Below are positions 23,391 to 32,555 of a stretch of 64,000 nucleotides of DNA, one piece after another (the first letter of the stretch is position 1; each line of letters opens with the position of its first letter). The translations under genes and the position numbers were made by a program. The notes beneath the pieces are model-generated. The model saw nothing but the letters and a program-made list of their open reading frames with translations. It ran no database searches and had not been told where the DNA came from. The DNA lies in assembly GCF_963082655.1 (NCBI RefSeq), contig NC_081552.1, forward strand, positions 49,397,781 through 49,461,780, in the 5' to 3' direction. Source of the stretch: Stomoxys calcitrans (lineage: Eukaryota; Arthropoda; Insecta; Diptera; Muscidae).

Positions 23391-23608
23391 CACCCCAAAA
23401 CAATACACCCCAAAAATCAATGCAATTTGCGCCCCAATATTAACTTGGTCAATTTGCGACTTACCCTAGTTATGTTGTTGTTGTTTACAGTGTATATTTC
23501 GGTTGTAATGCATAAAACAATTTGGGGTGCATTTTCATAAATTATTTGAACCAACATTAGAAGAAGAGTTGGCGAAAGAAAGTTGTAGTTGACAAAAGCA
23601 ACAGTCCT

Positions 23609-23697
23609 TTTTATACCCATCACCGCAGGATGGGGGTATATTCATTTTGTCATTCCGTTTGCAACACATCGAAATATCCATTTCCGACCCTATAAGT
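23609..23697 (+). mobile_element. Solo HINE-like subfamily A terminus cut just before the core
   Basis: ttttatacccatcaccgcag and the following subterminal block run to ccgacccta and stop at taa, exactly where the (TA)n of the core should start. Unrelated higher-GC DNA follows. Confidence 0.75.
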
Positions 23698-24448
23698 AAA
23701 TCTAAGTAAATCTTCAATTGCAAACGGTTTGGGCAAGTTTCATCTAACTGCAGCATGCCGTATAGATGTATGAAATGTGCTCAAACGCATGGCTCGCACC
23801 AAGCACCATTCCGCCCAAAGGTACTGAGGTTGTGGTTGATGCGTCTGATGTAGAAGGATATAGAATTCTCCAATTTGTTGTGCTAATTGGAGAGGGCCAT
23901 GCTGCTAGCTCGAAGCAATGTCCACACAGAGTTGCGATGTTAAGGAGAATAGTTGATAGGCGAGAGGAAGTGAGGGCAAGCAATCTTGGGTGCTAGGAGA
24001 GGTTAGCTCATCGGGGTGCTATATATGCAGCCATTGCTGGTGGTGAACGGCGGCCGCAAACGGCGTCGGTCACGCCTCCCGCTGCTGGAGGCGGGGCCCT
24101 GTCGATTGGCAGAACTATTCATGGGGAATGCATGGAATAGTGCGGGAAGGGGGTCCTGGATATCATGAAGGACATTGATTCATTTGCCCCGCAGGTCAGG
24201 GCGATACAGTGGTCTGAGTTTAGGGCGGGTACCATTTTGGGATTACCACTCTACTCGAAGGGACTCCAGAAGGTTGAAGTGAATCTTGGTAACACTATAA
24301 TGTGTTACCAATGCCTCAGTTATAGAAGTGTCTACGGGCGCTTAGATTTATTGAACTTATAAATAATTCCCTAGCTTTAAGTATAGATTTTACGTTTAGT
24401 TTATAAGTGTGTAGCATGCAGGTCACAATTAGTTTTTATAGATTGGCC
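23698..24448. other. Unrecognised higher-GC segment between two HINE-like elements
   Basis: Clearly richer in G and C than its surroundings, especially 23990-24260 (gaacggcggccgcaaacggc). A plus-strand open frame of 76 codons (23766-23996) and one of 65 codons (24165-24362) are the longest; I see no known motif in either. The last 90 bases return to AT-rich wording. It may be a retroposed gene fragment or a piece of an unfamiliar transposon. I cannot name it. Confidence 0.4.
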
Positions 24449-25310
24449 CTTTTTATACCCACCACCGAAGGATGGGGGTATATTCATTTTGTCATTCCGT
24501 TTGCAACATCGAAATATCAATTTCCGACCCTATAAAGTACATATATTCTTGATCAGCGTAAAAATCTAAGACGATCTAGACCTGTCCGTCCGTCTGTCTG
24601 TTGAAATCACGCTACGTCTTCAAAAATAGAGATATTGAGCTGAAATTCTTCTTTTTGTCCATAAGCAGGTTAAGTTCGAAGATGGGCTATATCGGACTAT
24701 ATCTTGATAAAGCCCCCTTATAGACCGATCCGCCGATTTAGGGTCTTAGGCCATTAAAAACCACACATTTTTTATCCGATTTTGCTGAAATTTGGAACAG
24801 TGAGTTGTGTTAGGCCCTTCAACATCCTACATCAATTTGGTACAGATCGGTCCAGATTTGGATATAGCTGTCATATAGACCGATCCTCAGATTAAGGGTA
24901 TTAGGCCCATAAAAGTCACACATTTTTTATCCGATTTTGCTGAAATTTTGGACAATAAGTTGTGTTAGGCTCTTCGATAACCTTCGTCAATTTGGCTCAG
25001 ATCGGTCTAGATTATAGCTGCCATATAGACCGATCCTCAGATTTATGGTCCTAGGCCCATAAAAGCCACAATTATTATCCGATTATGATGAAGTTTGAGA
25101 CAGAGAGTTGTCATGGACCCTTCGACATCCTTCTTTAATTTGGATCTGATCGGATCAGATTTGGACAATGCTGCCATATAGACCGATCCCTTGATTTAAG
25201 GTTTTGGGCACATAAAATACGCATTTATTATCCGATGTTGCCGAAATTTGGAATAGTGAGTTACGTTAGGCCCCTTGACATACTTCTGCATTATGGTACG
25301 GATCGGACCA
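24449..25310 (+). mobile_element. HINE-like subfamily A element, hairpin end missing
   Basis: Terminus ttttatacccaccaccgaag, core and (GTCY)n about 24537-24601, then about four worn 153-bp units. It fades at 25310 into an AT-rich tract with no hairpin. Confidence 0.85.
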
Positions 25311-25645
25311 AATTTAAATATTTAAATATTTTTCAATTTATTTTTATATATTTAAAAAAAAAAAAACTAAAAAAAAATTGGTTTAAATTTTTCGAATAAA
25401 AGCGCCACAGCCGAAATAAAAAAAATTCCCCGAATTTTTTTGAACATTTGTTTTGAAAAACTGCGCGATTTAAAAAAAATTGGTTTTTAATTTTTTCGAA
25501 TAAAAAGCTTCAAGCGCCGGAGCCAAAAAATGTTCTCAAAAATTTAACGTTTTTTTTTTTATTATTTAAATATAGAGAAAATCAAAAAACACTGCAATCG
25601 AAAAATGTTTTCAAAAGTCGCGCAATTTTTTTGACAAGTTTTCAA
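25311..25645. other. Very AT-rich tract with a short repeated phrase
   Basis: Homopolymer A and T runs. Phrases such as ttcgaataaaa and aagcgcc/gagcc occur twice about 100 bp apart (25396-25410, 25496-25520), so a short internal duplication is likely. No gene. Confidence 0.5.
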
Positions 25646-26266
25646 CATTTTTATACCCACCACCGACGGATGGGGGTATATTCATTTTGTCATTCCGTTT
25701 GCAACACATCGAAATATCCATTTCCGACCCTATAAAGTATATATATTCTTGATCAGCGTAAAAATCTAAGACGATCTAGACATGTCCGTCCGTCTGTCTG
25801 TTGAAATCCCGCTACAGTCTTTAAAAATAGAGATATTGAGCTGAAATTTTGCACAGATTCTTTTTTTGTCCATAAGCAGGTTAAGTTCGAAGATGGGCTA
25901 TATCGGACTATATCTTGACATAGCCCCCATATAGACCGATCCGCCGATTTAGGGTCTTAGGCCCATAAAAGCCACATTTATTATCCGATTTTGCTGAAAT
26001 TTGGGACAGTGAGTTGCGTTGGGCCCTTCGATATCCTTCGTCAATTTGGCTCAGATCGGTCCAGATTTGGATATAGCTGCCATATAGACCGATCCTTCGA
26101 TTTAGGGTCTAAGGCCCATAAAAGCCACATTTATTATCCGATTTCGCTGAAATTTGGAACAGTGAGTTGTCTTAGGCCCTTCGACTTCCTTCGTTAAATT
26201 GGCCCAGATCGGTTCAGATTTGGATATAGCTGCCATATAGATCGATCCTCCGGTTAAGGGTCTAAG
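25646..26266 (+). mobile_element. HINE-like subfamily A element, left part (split by the errantivirus)
   Basis: Terminus tttttatacccaccaccgac, core and (GTCY)n about 25736-25802, then A units until gggtctaag at 26266, where the LTR begins. The element continues at 33325 with tctaaggcccac, restoring a normal unit join. Confidence 0.95.
26261..26266. other. Target site duplication, left copy
   Basis: TCTAAG directly left of the LTR; the same six bases stand at 33325-33330 directly right of the other LTR. In undisturbed subfamily A units the phrase is single (gggtctaaggccc), which confirms duplication on insertion. Confidence 0.9.
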
Positions 26267-26598
26267 AGTTTTAGATACAAACTTCTCTTGTGTAAGTTTC
26301 AAGTCTAACTGAATCTTTATTTCAAATTTTCCTTAACGCTAGCTTAATAAATAAATGTTTACAATTAGCTGATGAATTCTTCATAGTATATGTTTTCATT
26401 ATTGCTCGCTATGGGTGGTCAAATGATATTTGCATTGATCTCTGTTTCTCTGTGGCTGGTTGGGGTAAATGGATTTTGTATATACAAAATCCATTTGCGA
26501 CAATTTCGTTGATCATGGATTTTTGCTAATGCTGCAAAAATCATAAATCAGTCATAATGAATTAAAATTCTGCGGACAGCGTGGGTGGCCCTGTAACT
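26267..26598 (-). repeat. 3' LTR of the errantivirus
   Basis: 332 bp, identical to 32993-33324, with ends AGTT...AACT on the plus strand. On the element strand an AATAAA polyadenylation signal is seen (reverse complement of tttatt, 26316-26321), about 280 bases into the LTR. A 30-bp perfect palindrome lies at 26467-26496. The stop codon of env lies inside this LTR. Confidence 0.96.
26467..26496. repeat. 30-bp perfect palindrome in the LTR
   Basis: Two 15-base halves (aaatggattttgtat and its exact reverse complement) meet without a loop. The same palindrome is in the other LTR at 33193-33222. A second, looped inverted repeat (gatttttgc ... gcaaaaatc) follows about 20 bases on. Confidence 0.95.
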
Positions 26599-28094
26599 CC
26601 CCCAACGCTTGTTTCGGGCTCCGTCCTCGGAGTCGATGATAGATTTAACTTAAATCTTTTTACACTTTGATATGAAATAAGTATAATTATAATTGATATT
26701 AACAAATACAGACATGTATAATGGTAATTTGACACTTTTTGATGTTTTTCAATTTTGTTTCTATTTTGGACATTTTTTGTGTCCAATATTTCCATAGTAA
26801 GTTCTTCTTTGGTTGTATTTGTAAATGGTATAGCTTTAATAAACTCAGGGTTTAAATAATGGTGTTTAATAGTGTTTTCGACATTTGTAAAAGATTGATT
26901 TTTAAGGTATAAAGTACAATTTTTGTATTTAATCCATTTTGTTCCTTCTACAAAAATATTATGACCACAAGTAGTTTTCATTTTGGTTTTATGAAATTTC
27001 TGTATTACAATAGAGCCTGGCGTTATAATTTTTATTGTTTCTTCTGCTTTTTTCTTAATTCTAATGCAATTTTTTATTATGGATTTTGTAAAAATATCGA
27101 TAATACATTCATCATTTAATTTTACAAGATTGCTTGCTTTTTCCGATTTCTCATTAAATTCGTAAACAATACCGTCTTTTAACAATATTTCTTTGTGCTT
27201 AAAACTAATTGTTTCATTTTTATCATCCAAAATTTCAAAAAGACGATATTTTTCATATTTTTCTTTTCCGTATTTAGGAATTAATAGAGTAAATATAATA
27301 ATATTATGCTTATATAGTAATGACACTAAATCAATATTTTTAAATTCTTCGTCAGATTCTATCAGTTTTGTTTCTTGGTCTGTCAAAATATTTCTTGTGA
27401 GGATACCTAATCGGCTGGTCAAAATAACGTCCTCTATTGTGTCGATAAAATGAAGTAAAGAATTAATGTCATTGTGTATTTGAAAACATACTTTCAAATA
27501 GTAATAATGTTCCCTAATCTGAGTATTTAATACAAGACTTTTTATTTGGCTGGAAATATATCTTTCAATATTCAAAATATTTTTGTTTAGAATTTCTATC
27601 TGTTCCTGTAATTCCTTGTTTATTTTAATTTGTTTGTTATTTTCATTAATAAGTTCGGTATTTTCTGTATCTAAATTATGTAATGCATTATAGATTGCTT
27701 TTTCATCCTCACTGTCCATGGTTCCTGCAATAACTTTTAATGTTTTCCCTAATAAGTCAATTAATCCTCTTTTATTTCTTATTTTTGGTGTTAAAGCTTT
27801 AAGTTTTGTATCCAGTTCCCTAAAATTCCTAAGCAACGTCCTATGTATATAGTCATTTTTTGTGTCACTTGGTAGCGTTTCATTTAACATCTTAATATTA
27901 ACTTCTATTTGGTTTCTAGCAACTTCTAGTTCTGTTATATTAATTATGTGTAATACTTTCATATTATACTCAATAAGCCGCACTTCATCCACTTTGATTG
28001 GTAAATAACCATTGTTGTTGTCCAAATCGATTATTTCGATATTCTCCGCATGAATTCCATATATCAAAATTATTAGTACCAACAAAGTTGTCAT
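26562..28094 (-). CDS. env: Errantivirus envelope glycoprotein (F-type, 510 aa)
   Basis: Predicted envelope protein of the insect retrovirus, related by architecture to the F fusion proteins of errantiviruses and baculoviruses. Visible: a hydrophobic signal peptide (residues 1-16, ending GIHA); a furin-type site RNKR at 106-109 followed by GLIDLLGK, the typical start of the membrane-fusing subunit; a coiled-coil-prone, Asn/Glu-rich stretch around 125-180; a hydrophobic anchor about 461-477 and a 33-residue tail. The length fits the family. The last dozen codons and the stop lie inside the 3' LTR. In this group env is made from a spliced RNA; TTCTATTAG ends six bases before the ATG and could be the acceptor. 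The frame is uninterrupted. Whether it is expressed or functional cannot be seen. Confidence 0.93.
   Translation of the reverse strand: MTTLLVLIILIYGIHAENIEIIDLDNNNGYLPIKVDEVRLIEYNMKVLHIINITELEVARNQIEVNIKMLNETLPSDTKNDYIHRTLLRNFRELDTKLKALTPKIRNKRGLIDLLGKTLKVIAGTMDSEDEKAIYNALHNLDTENTELINENNKQIKINKELQEQIEILNKNILNIERYISSQIKSLVLNTQIREHYYYLKVCFQIHNDINSLLHFIDTIEDVILTSRLGILTRNILTDQETKLIESDEEFKNIDLVSLLYKHNIIIFTLLIPKYGKEKYEKYRLFEILDDKNETISFKHKEILLKDGIVYEFNEKSEKASNLVKLNDECIIDIFTKSIIKNCIRIKKKAEETIKIITPGSIVIQKFHKTKMKTTCGHNIFVEGTKWIKYKNCTLYLKNQSFTNVENTIKHHYLNPEFIKAIPFTNTTKEELTMEILDTKNVQNRNKIEKHQKVSNYHYTCLYLLISIIIILISYQSVKRFKLNLSSTPRTEPETSVGGVTGPPTLSAEF
26599..26606 (-). promoter_or_regulatory. Polypurine tract next to the 3' LTR
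   Basis: On the element strand the bases directly before the 3' LTR read GTTGGGGG (plus strand cccccaac). Position and composition fit the plus-strand primer of reverse transcription, although the pure purine run is short. Confidence 0.7.
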
Positions 28095-28100
28095 TGTGAT

Positions 28101-28115
28101 CTAATAGAATATAAG
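28101..28115 (-). promoter_or_regulatory. Possible splice acceptor for env mRNA
   Basis: On the element strand a pyrimidine-leaning stretch ends in TTCTATTAG (AG at 28101-28102), six bases before the env ATG. Errantiviruses express env from a spliced subgenomic RNA. The site is inferred from position and motif only. Confidence 0.4.
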
Positions 28116-28160
28116 ATCAAGGAAGACCAATTTAGACAATTATAATAATTATTTGTTATT

Positions 28161-28190
28161 TAGATATATATATATATATATATATATGTA
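28161..28190. repeat. (TA)n microsatellite between pol and env
   Basis: About twelve TA repeats in the 151-bp gap between the pol stop and the env ATG of the errantivirus. Prone to length change between copies. Confidence 0.9.
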
Positions 28191-28245
28191 TAAAATTAAT
28201 GCAGTAATCTTTAAAATTCGATTTTATGCTCCTGTATTGTTGCTA

Positions 28246-31200
28246 CTAATTCTTTCGTTTAACAGCATTACCCCTTCTAGTGGTTTGTTGCACTGGGAAT
28301 CTTACGTTCTGTGCGTTTTGGAATTTCTTTTTCTTTTTAACATGTGTTTTATAATAAATTTGTTTTGAATTTTGGTCTTTTAAATGAGAGTCGTCAATTT
28401 TCCTTCCTTCTATTTTCCTGAATTTCTGATAATTTTTGCCTCCTCTAGTCTCTTTGATATAATTGATGCCGTCTTCTAGAATTTTTTCTCCTATCCTTGA
28501 TTCATTCAGTTTATTAATTACTTGTTCCTTTTTCTTTAGCATCCTATCATATATATCCGGGTATTGAGATTCATTAATCTTCCCTTGAATAAAATCAATT
28601 GGTTTTATATTTGTTGTACTATGTATAGTATGGTTGTAGAAACCATTTATTTGAATCATCTGTTCTTCTATAGAAATGTCAATTTTGCTTTGCTTGAGAA
28701 TTCTTAAATGTTCATTGATAGTATTATGTAGCCTTTCAATATCGCTATTGCTATTATGATTTAAACTTGATGTAAAGTTAATTTCAATATTCTTTTCTTT
28801 TAAGAACTCCATCATTCCATGTGATTTCATTCCGAGTTCGTTATCTGTTACAATTTTTTCAATATTTCCATAAGAGCTTAAATATCTTAAGATGCATTTC
28901 CTAAATTCGGGGTCTGATCTATTGGTAACACGAGTTATAAGTGCTATTTTACTAAATTTGTCTATCATGGTAACAAATATACTTTTATTTATGGAATAAA
29001 ATACATCCATATGGATAATTTCATGTGGTCTTCTAGGGGTTTCAGATATTTTATAAGGAACTAGATCTGGATTCCTTTCGTATTTTGACAGCATACAAAC
29101 TTCACAATTGTTTATAAATTCCGATACTTTCTTATACAAATATGGGTAATAATATTTATCTTTAATTTCTTTGTAGTTTTCATTGCATCCTCTATGGTTA
29201 TTTTTCAAATGTTCATTAGAGATTATCTCTTCTAAATACTCCTCGTCGAGGATATCAATTAATTTCTTGAGACATCTGACAATTTTTAGATTACTATAAT
29301 CTTTAAATAAGATTGATTTTAATTTATTAAATATGTCATCATCTACAAATAGTGCGTTTGTTTTTTCGTGATCAAAATGATTTTCTATAATTGTTTTCAG
29401 GAAATCATCGTCAAATTCCTTTGCCTTTATTACTTTTCTTTTGTGGTTATGTATGACTGAGTTTCTAATTGATACAGCGCCTGATATTATTTTTTGAAAT
29501 ATAACTTGATTGTCATAAATATTTATTGGTTTTTGCAATTCCTTAATTGAATTTAGATTTTCATTATTGTTAAAATTTTGATTTGATGATATGGTATTAT
29601 TAATTTCAATTCTACTAAGACAGTCTGCCACCTTATTTAGGTGTCCTTCTTTATAGTTTATTTCATAATCATACTCTCCTATTTGAAGTCTCCACCGCAT
29701 TAATTTCGAATTTGGCTCTTTTAAGTTATTTAACCATATTAGTGGTTTGTGGTCAGTAAAAAGTTTAATTTTCCTGCCATAGACATATGGCCTAAATTGT
29801 TTTAAACACCATACAATTCCAAGACATTCTTTCTCAATGGTGGAATAGTTTATTTCGTGTTCATTCAAAGTTCGAGATACGTATGCAATCGGTTTATCGT
29901 TCTGCGATAGAACTCCTCCAATAGCAACATTGCTCGCATCCGTAGTAATTTCAAAAGGTAAACTGAAGTCGGGATAAACTAATATTGGAGCATGAACCAA
30001 CTTTTCCTTCAAAATGTTAAATGCATCGATGTAATTTATATCTTTTATATCTAAAATCGAGTCCTTTTTCAAGTATTTAGTCATGGGTTTAGTAATGTGT
30101 GCATAATTTTTTATGAATCTTCTATAATAGCCCGTCATTCCCAAGAATCTTTTTATTTCCTTTTCAGTTCTAGGAATTTGTAATTTTCTTATAACTTCAA
30201 TTTTAGCTTGGTTCGGGGACACGCCTTCTTCATTTACTGTATGACCCAAAAATTCGACTTCTTTCCTGAAAAATTCACATTTATCTAATTGAATTTTGAG
30301 CCTTGCATTTCTTAATTTGTTAAGCACTGATTTCAAATTTTTTACATGTTCTTCTAGTCCATTGGAAAATACAATAATATCATCCATATAAACCATACAC
30401 TCCCTTTTCGAAACATTTTCCCTTAAAATATTATCTACCAATCGTTGAAAAGTGCTCGGTGCATTTTTCAACCCGAATGGCATTCTATTAAATTCATAAT
30501 GGCCGTTATCTACTGAAAATGCAGTTTTTTGTCTGTCCTTTTCATGGACTTCGATTTGGTGAAAACCGCTTTTGAGGTCAAGAATAGAAAAATAATTCGA
30601 TTTTCCTAACTTGTCTAATATATCTGTTATATTTGGAATCGGATAATTATCCTCAATGGTTTTATCATTTAATTTTCGATAGTCAATGACTAATCTAAAT
30701 TTCTTCATGCCCGATGCATCTGATTTCTTTGGTACAACCCAAACAGGACTGTTGTATGGACTACTGCTCGGTGCAATAATTCCATTACTTAACATTTCCA
30801 AAATCTGTTTTTGGATTTCATCTTTGTATATATAAGGGTACCGATAAATTTTACTTCTTATTGGTATTTCATCAGTGGTATCTATAGTATGCTTAATTTC
30901 GTGGGTAAAAGTCAATTTTCCATTATCAGAAAGTAAAACCTTAAAATCCCTAATTAGTTTCTCCAATTCTAATCTCTCCTTAGAATTAAGGTGTTCGGTT
31001 CTAATTTTCTTTAGAACTGAATCAACATCTATAATTTCGCTATTGATTTTTCCACTAATATCATTAATATTATGAATTTCCGAAATTTCTTCATACGTCA
31101 AAATCACTCCTGTATCTAAAACAATAGGTTTATTTGATTTATTATTAATCTTTACACACACTTCTCCATTTTCACATTTATAAAGACCTTCATTGAGAAT

Positions 31201-31683
31201 TATTCCATTACCCTGCATAATATTATTAATTAATACGTCTCCATTTTCTAAAGGAAGACATATTTTACAATCTTGCTCTCCCGGTGGAATAGTTATCTTT
31301 ACTTTCGTCGTTATTTTCTCAGAAAGTAATGGCAGTTTTGAACCATTTAGAAGTAAATACATCCCTTCGTAATTTATAATCGCTTTATTTTTCAATAAAA
31401 TGTCGTTGCCTATTAATCCTTCAAAATTATTATTAAAATTGTAAACATAAAATTCAAACATTTGATTTGGCAAATTAAATTCCCTGAAAGCCTTCACCAC
31501 GGCTTTATGTGTAACTATATGTGAATTTTTTAAAGCTAACATTTCCTTTGGTCCTTTTAATTGTACTATTTTACTTTGATGAAAAACATTTGGATTCACT
31601 AAGGAGTTTGTGGCTCCTGTATCAATCAAAAATTTGCACTTGTTAATTACTATGTAGGTGAGTTCATTGGAGCTGTCTGACAA
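28246..31683 (-). CDS. pol: Errantivirus Pol polyprotein (protease, reverse transcriptase, RNase H, integrase)
   Basis: A frame of 1145 residues counted from a TTG codon at 31683; there is no ATG at its start, and it is expected to be reached by -1 frameshift from gag. Domains in order: aspartic protease with DTGA at 21-24; reverse transcriptase about 265-500 with YMDD at 432-435; RNase H with D582 (TDAS), E617, D644 and D687; integrase with a zinc-binding H825/H830...C860/C863 pattern and catalytic D893, D947, E983, the last pair 35 residues apart as in the DD35E rule. The C-terminus is basic. The catalytic residues I looked for are all present and there is no stop. Together these proteins process the polyprotein, copy the RNA and insert the DNA. 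Confidence 0.96.
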   Translation of the reverse strand: MSDSSNELTYIVINKCKFLIDTGATNSLVNPNVFHQSKIVQLKGPKEMLALKNSHIVTHKAVVKAFREFNLPNQMFEFYVYNFNNNFEGLIGNDILLKNKAIINYEGMYLLLNGSKLPLLSEKITTKVKITIPPGEQDCKICLPLENGDVLINNIMQGNGIILNEGLYKCENGEVCVKINNKSNKPIVLDTGVILTYEEISEIHNINDISGKINSEIIDVDSVLKKIRTEHLNSKERLELEKLIRDFKVLLSDNGKLTFTHEIKHTIDTTDEIPIRSKIYRYPYIYKDEIQKQILEMLSNGIIAPSSSPYNSPVWVVPKKSDASGMKKFRLVIDYRKLNDKTIEDNYPIPNITDILDKLGKSNYFSILDLKSGFHQIEVHEKDRQKTAFSVDNGHYEFNRMPFGLKNAPSTFQRLVDNILRENVSKRECMVYMDDIIVFSNGLEEHVKNLKSVLNKLRNARLKIQLDKCEFFRKEVEFLGHTVNEEGVSPNQAKIEVIRKLQIPRTEKEIKRFLGMTGYYRRFIKNYAHITKPMTKYLKKDSILDIKDINYIDAFNILKEKLVHAPILVYPDFSLPFEITTDASNVAIGGVLSQNDKPIAYVSRTLNEHEINYSTIEKECLGIVWCLKQFRPYVYGRKIKLFTDHKPLIWLNNLKEPNSKLMRWRLQIGEYDYEINYKEGHLNKVADCLSRIEINNTISSNQNFNNNENLNSIKELQKPINIYDNQVIFQKIISGAVSIRNSVIHNHKRKVIKAKEFDDDFLKTIIENHFDHEKTNALFVDDDIFNKLKSILFKDYSNLKIVRCLKKLIDILDEEYLEEIISNEHLKNNHRGCNENYKEIKDKYYYPYLYKKVSEFINNCEVCMLSKYERNPDLVPYKISETPRRPHEIIHMDVFYSINKSIFVTMIDKFSKIALITRVTNRSDPEFRKCILRYLSSYGNIEKIVTDNELGMKSHGMMEFLKEKNIEINFTSSLNHNSNSDIERLHNTINEHLRILKQSKIDISIEEQMIQINGFYNHTIHSTTNIKPIDFIQGKINESQYPDIYDRMLKKKEQVINKLNESRIGEKILEDGINYIKETRGGKNYQKFRKIEGRKIDDSHLKDQNSKQIYYKTHVKKKKKFQNAQNVRFPVQQTTRRGNAVKRKN

Positions 31684-32555
31684 AAATTTCCAATATCCAT
31701 TGGTGTTGGTCTATCACTATCATTTATTGGCTGATTAGTTGAATCACTGCTAACGGTGTTATTTTGAAACGGGTTGTTTCGATTATTACTATCATTCTGT
31801 CTCGGAATATAATTTTGATATTGATCCTGATATCTGGTATAATATTGATTCTGATGTTGATTTTGTCTGTGTCTTTGATTTTGATATTTATAGTTTTGAT
31901 TTTTATTAAAGTTCGTATTTTGATTCACGCTTTTATTTCTATTGTCATGAGTAGAATTTGTTTCGTTTTTATTTGGAATTGGATTAGGATTATAGAAAGC
32001 ATAATTCGTATCGTAAAGTATTTTCATCGCATTCTCGATATTATTTGGATTTCTACAAATTATAATGGAACGCATTGGTTCAATTAATTTGTTTTTAAAT
32101 ACGTCCAATGCTACCCTTTTATTAGCTGCAATGAGAGCATTGTAGCCCGCTTCGTTTTGATGTAATGATCGAGTTTTCATGTTAAGTCTTCTGAGATAAG
32201 TTATTATCTCGTCATAAAAATTCTTTGCATTAGTTTTAAATTTAACTGATCTTAATTTATCATATAACTGTTCATCTGTTAATCTATCGCCAAAGTTGTT
32301 AATAAGGGTTTCTTTTAGCTCTGTCCATCTTGTAAGGTGATTGTTTATTTCGGAAATGTCCTTAGCCGGTCCACTTAGTTTTGACTTAATTATGTCTAAA
32401 AATATTCCCTTCGACAAGTCATCATAGGTTTCTAAAATTTGCGTAATTCTGTCAACTAAGTCAATAAAGGTGTAGAGTTCGCTAAAACTACCGTTATAAA
32501 CCGGTAATTTTGATAAATACTTTATAGGGTCAACCGTGACTGTGTTAAGTGCCAT
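31650..32555 (-). CDS. gag: Errantivirus Gag (301 aa)
   Basis: Structural protein expected to form the particle and bind the genomic RNA. The ATG is at 32555, 421 bp after the primer-binding site. The N-terminal two thirds are a compact helical-looking region with LPVYNGSFSELYTF near residues 17-30, as in gag of gypsy-group elements. From about residue 190 it becomes Asn/Gln/Arg/Tyr-rich and low in complexity. No CCHC zinc knuckle is present; the basic Asn/Gln-rich tail may replace it in RNA binding, which is common for errantiviruses. The final 34 bases overlap pol in another frame. No direct database match could be tested. Confidence 0.9.
   Translation of the reverse strand: MALNTVTVDPIKYLSKLPVYNGSFSELYTFIDLVDRITQILETYDDLSKGIFLDIIKSKLSGPAKDISEINNHLTRWTELKETLINNFGDRLTDEQLYDKLRSVKFKTNAKNFYDEIITYLRRLNMKTRSLHQNEAGYNALIAANKRVALDVFKNKLIEPMRSIIICRNPNNIENAMKILYDTNYAFYNPNPIPNKNETNSTHDNRNKSVNQNTNFNKNQNYKYQNQRHRQNQHQNQYYTRYQDQYQNYIPRQNDSNNRNNPFQNNTVSSDSTNQPINDSDRPTPMDIGNFCQTAPMNSPT
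31683..31689 (-). promoter_or_regulatory. -1 ribosomal frameshift heptamer at the gag-pol overlap
   Basis: On the element strand the gag codons read GGA AAT TTT TGT, containing A AAT TTT, which fits the X XXY YYZ rule with zero-frame codons AAT TTT. Slipping one base back enters the pol frame at once (TTT TTG), ten residues before the gag stop. A downstream stimulatory structure was not evaluated. Confidence 0.85.

Noticed and set aside
243..25310. CRISPR-like array from regular 153-bp repeats
   Set aside because: Eukaryotic transposon-internal tandem repeats; no short identical repeats with unique spacers and no cas genes.
28153..28368. Small plus-strand frames inside the errantivirus (also 27193-27453, 30875-31075, 31764-32087)
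   Set aside because: Opposite-strand shadows of env, pol and gag in AT-rich sequence.
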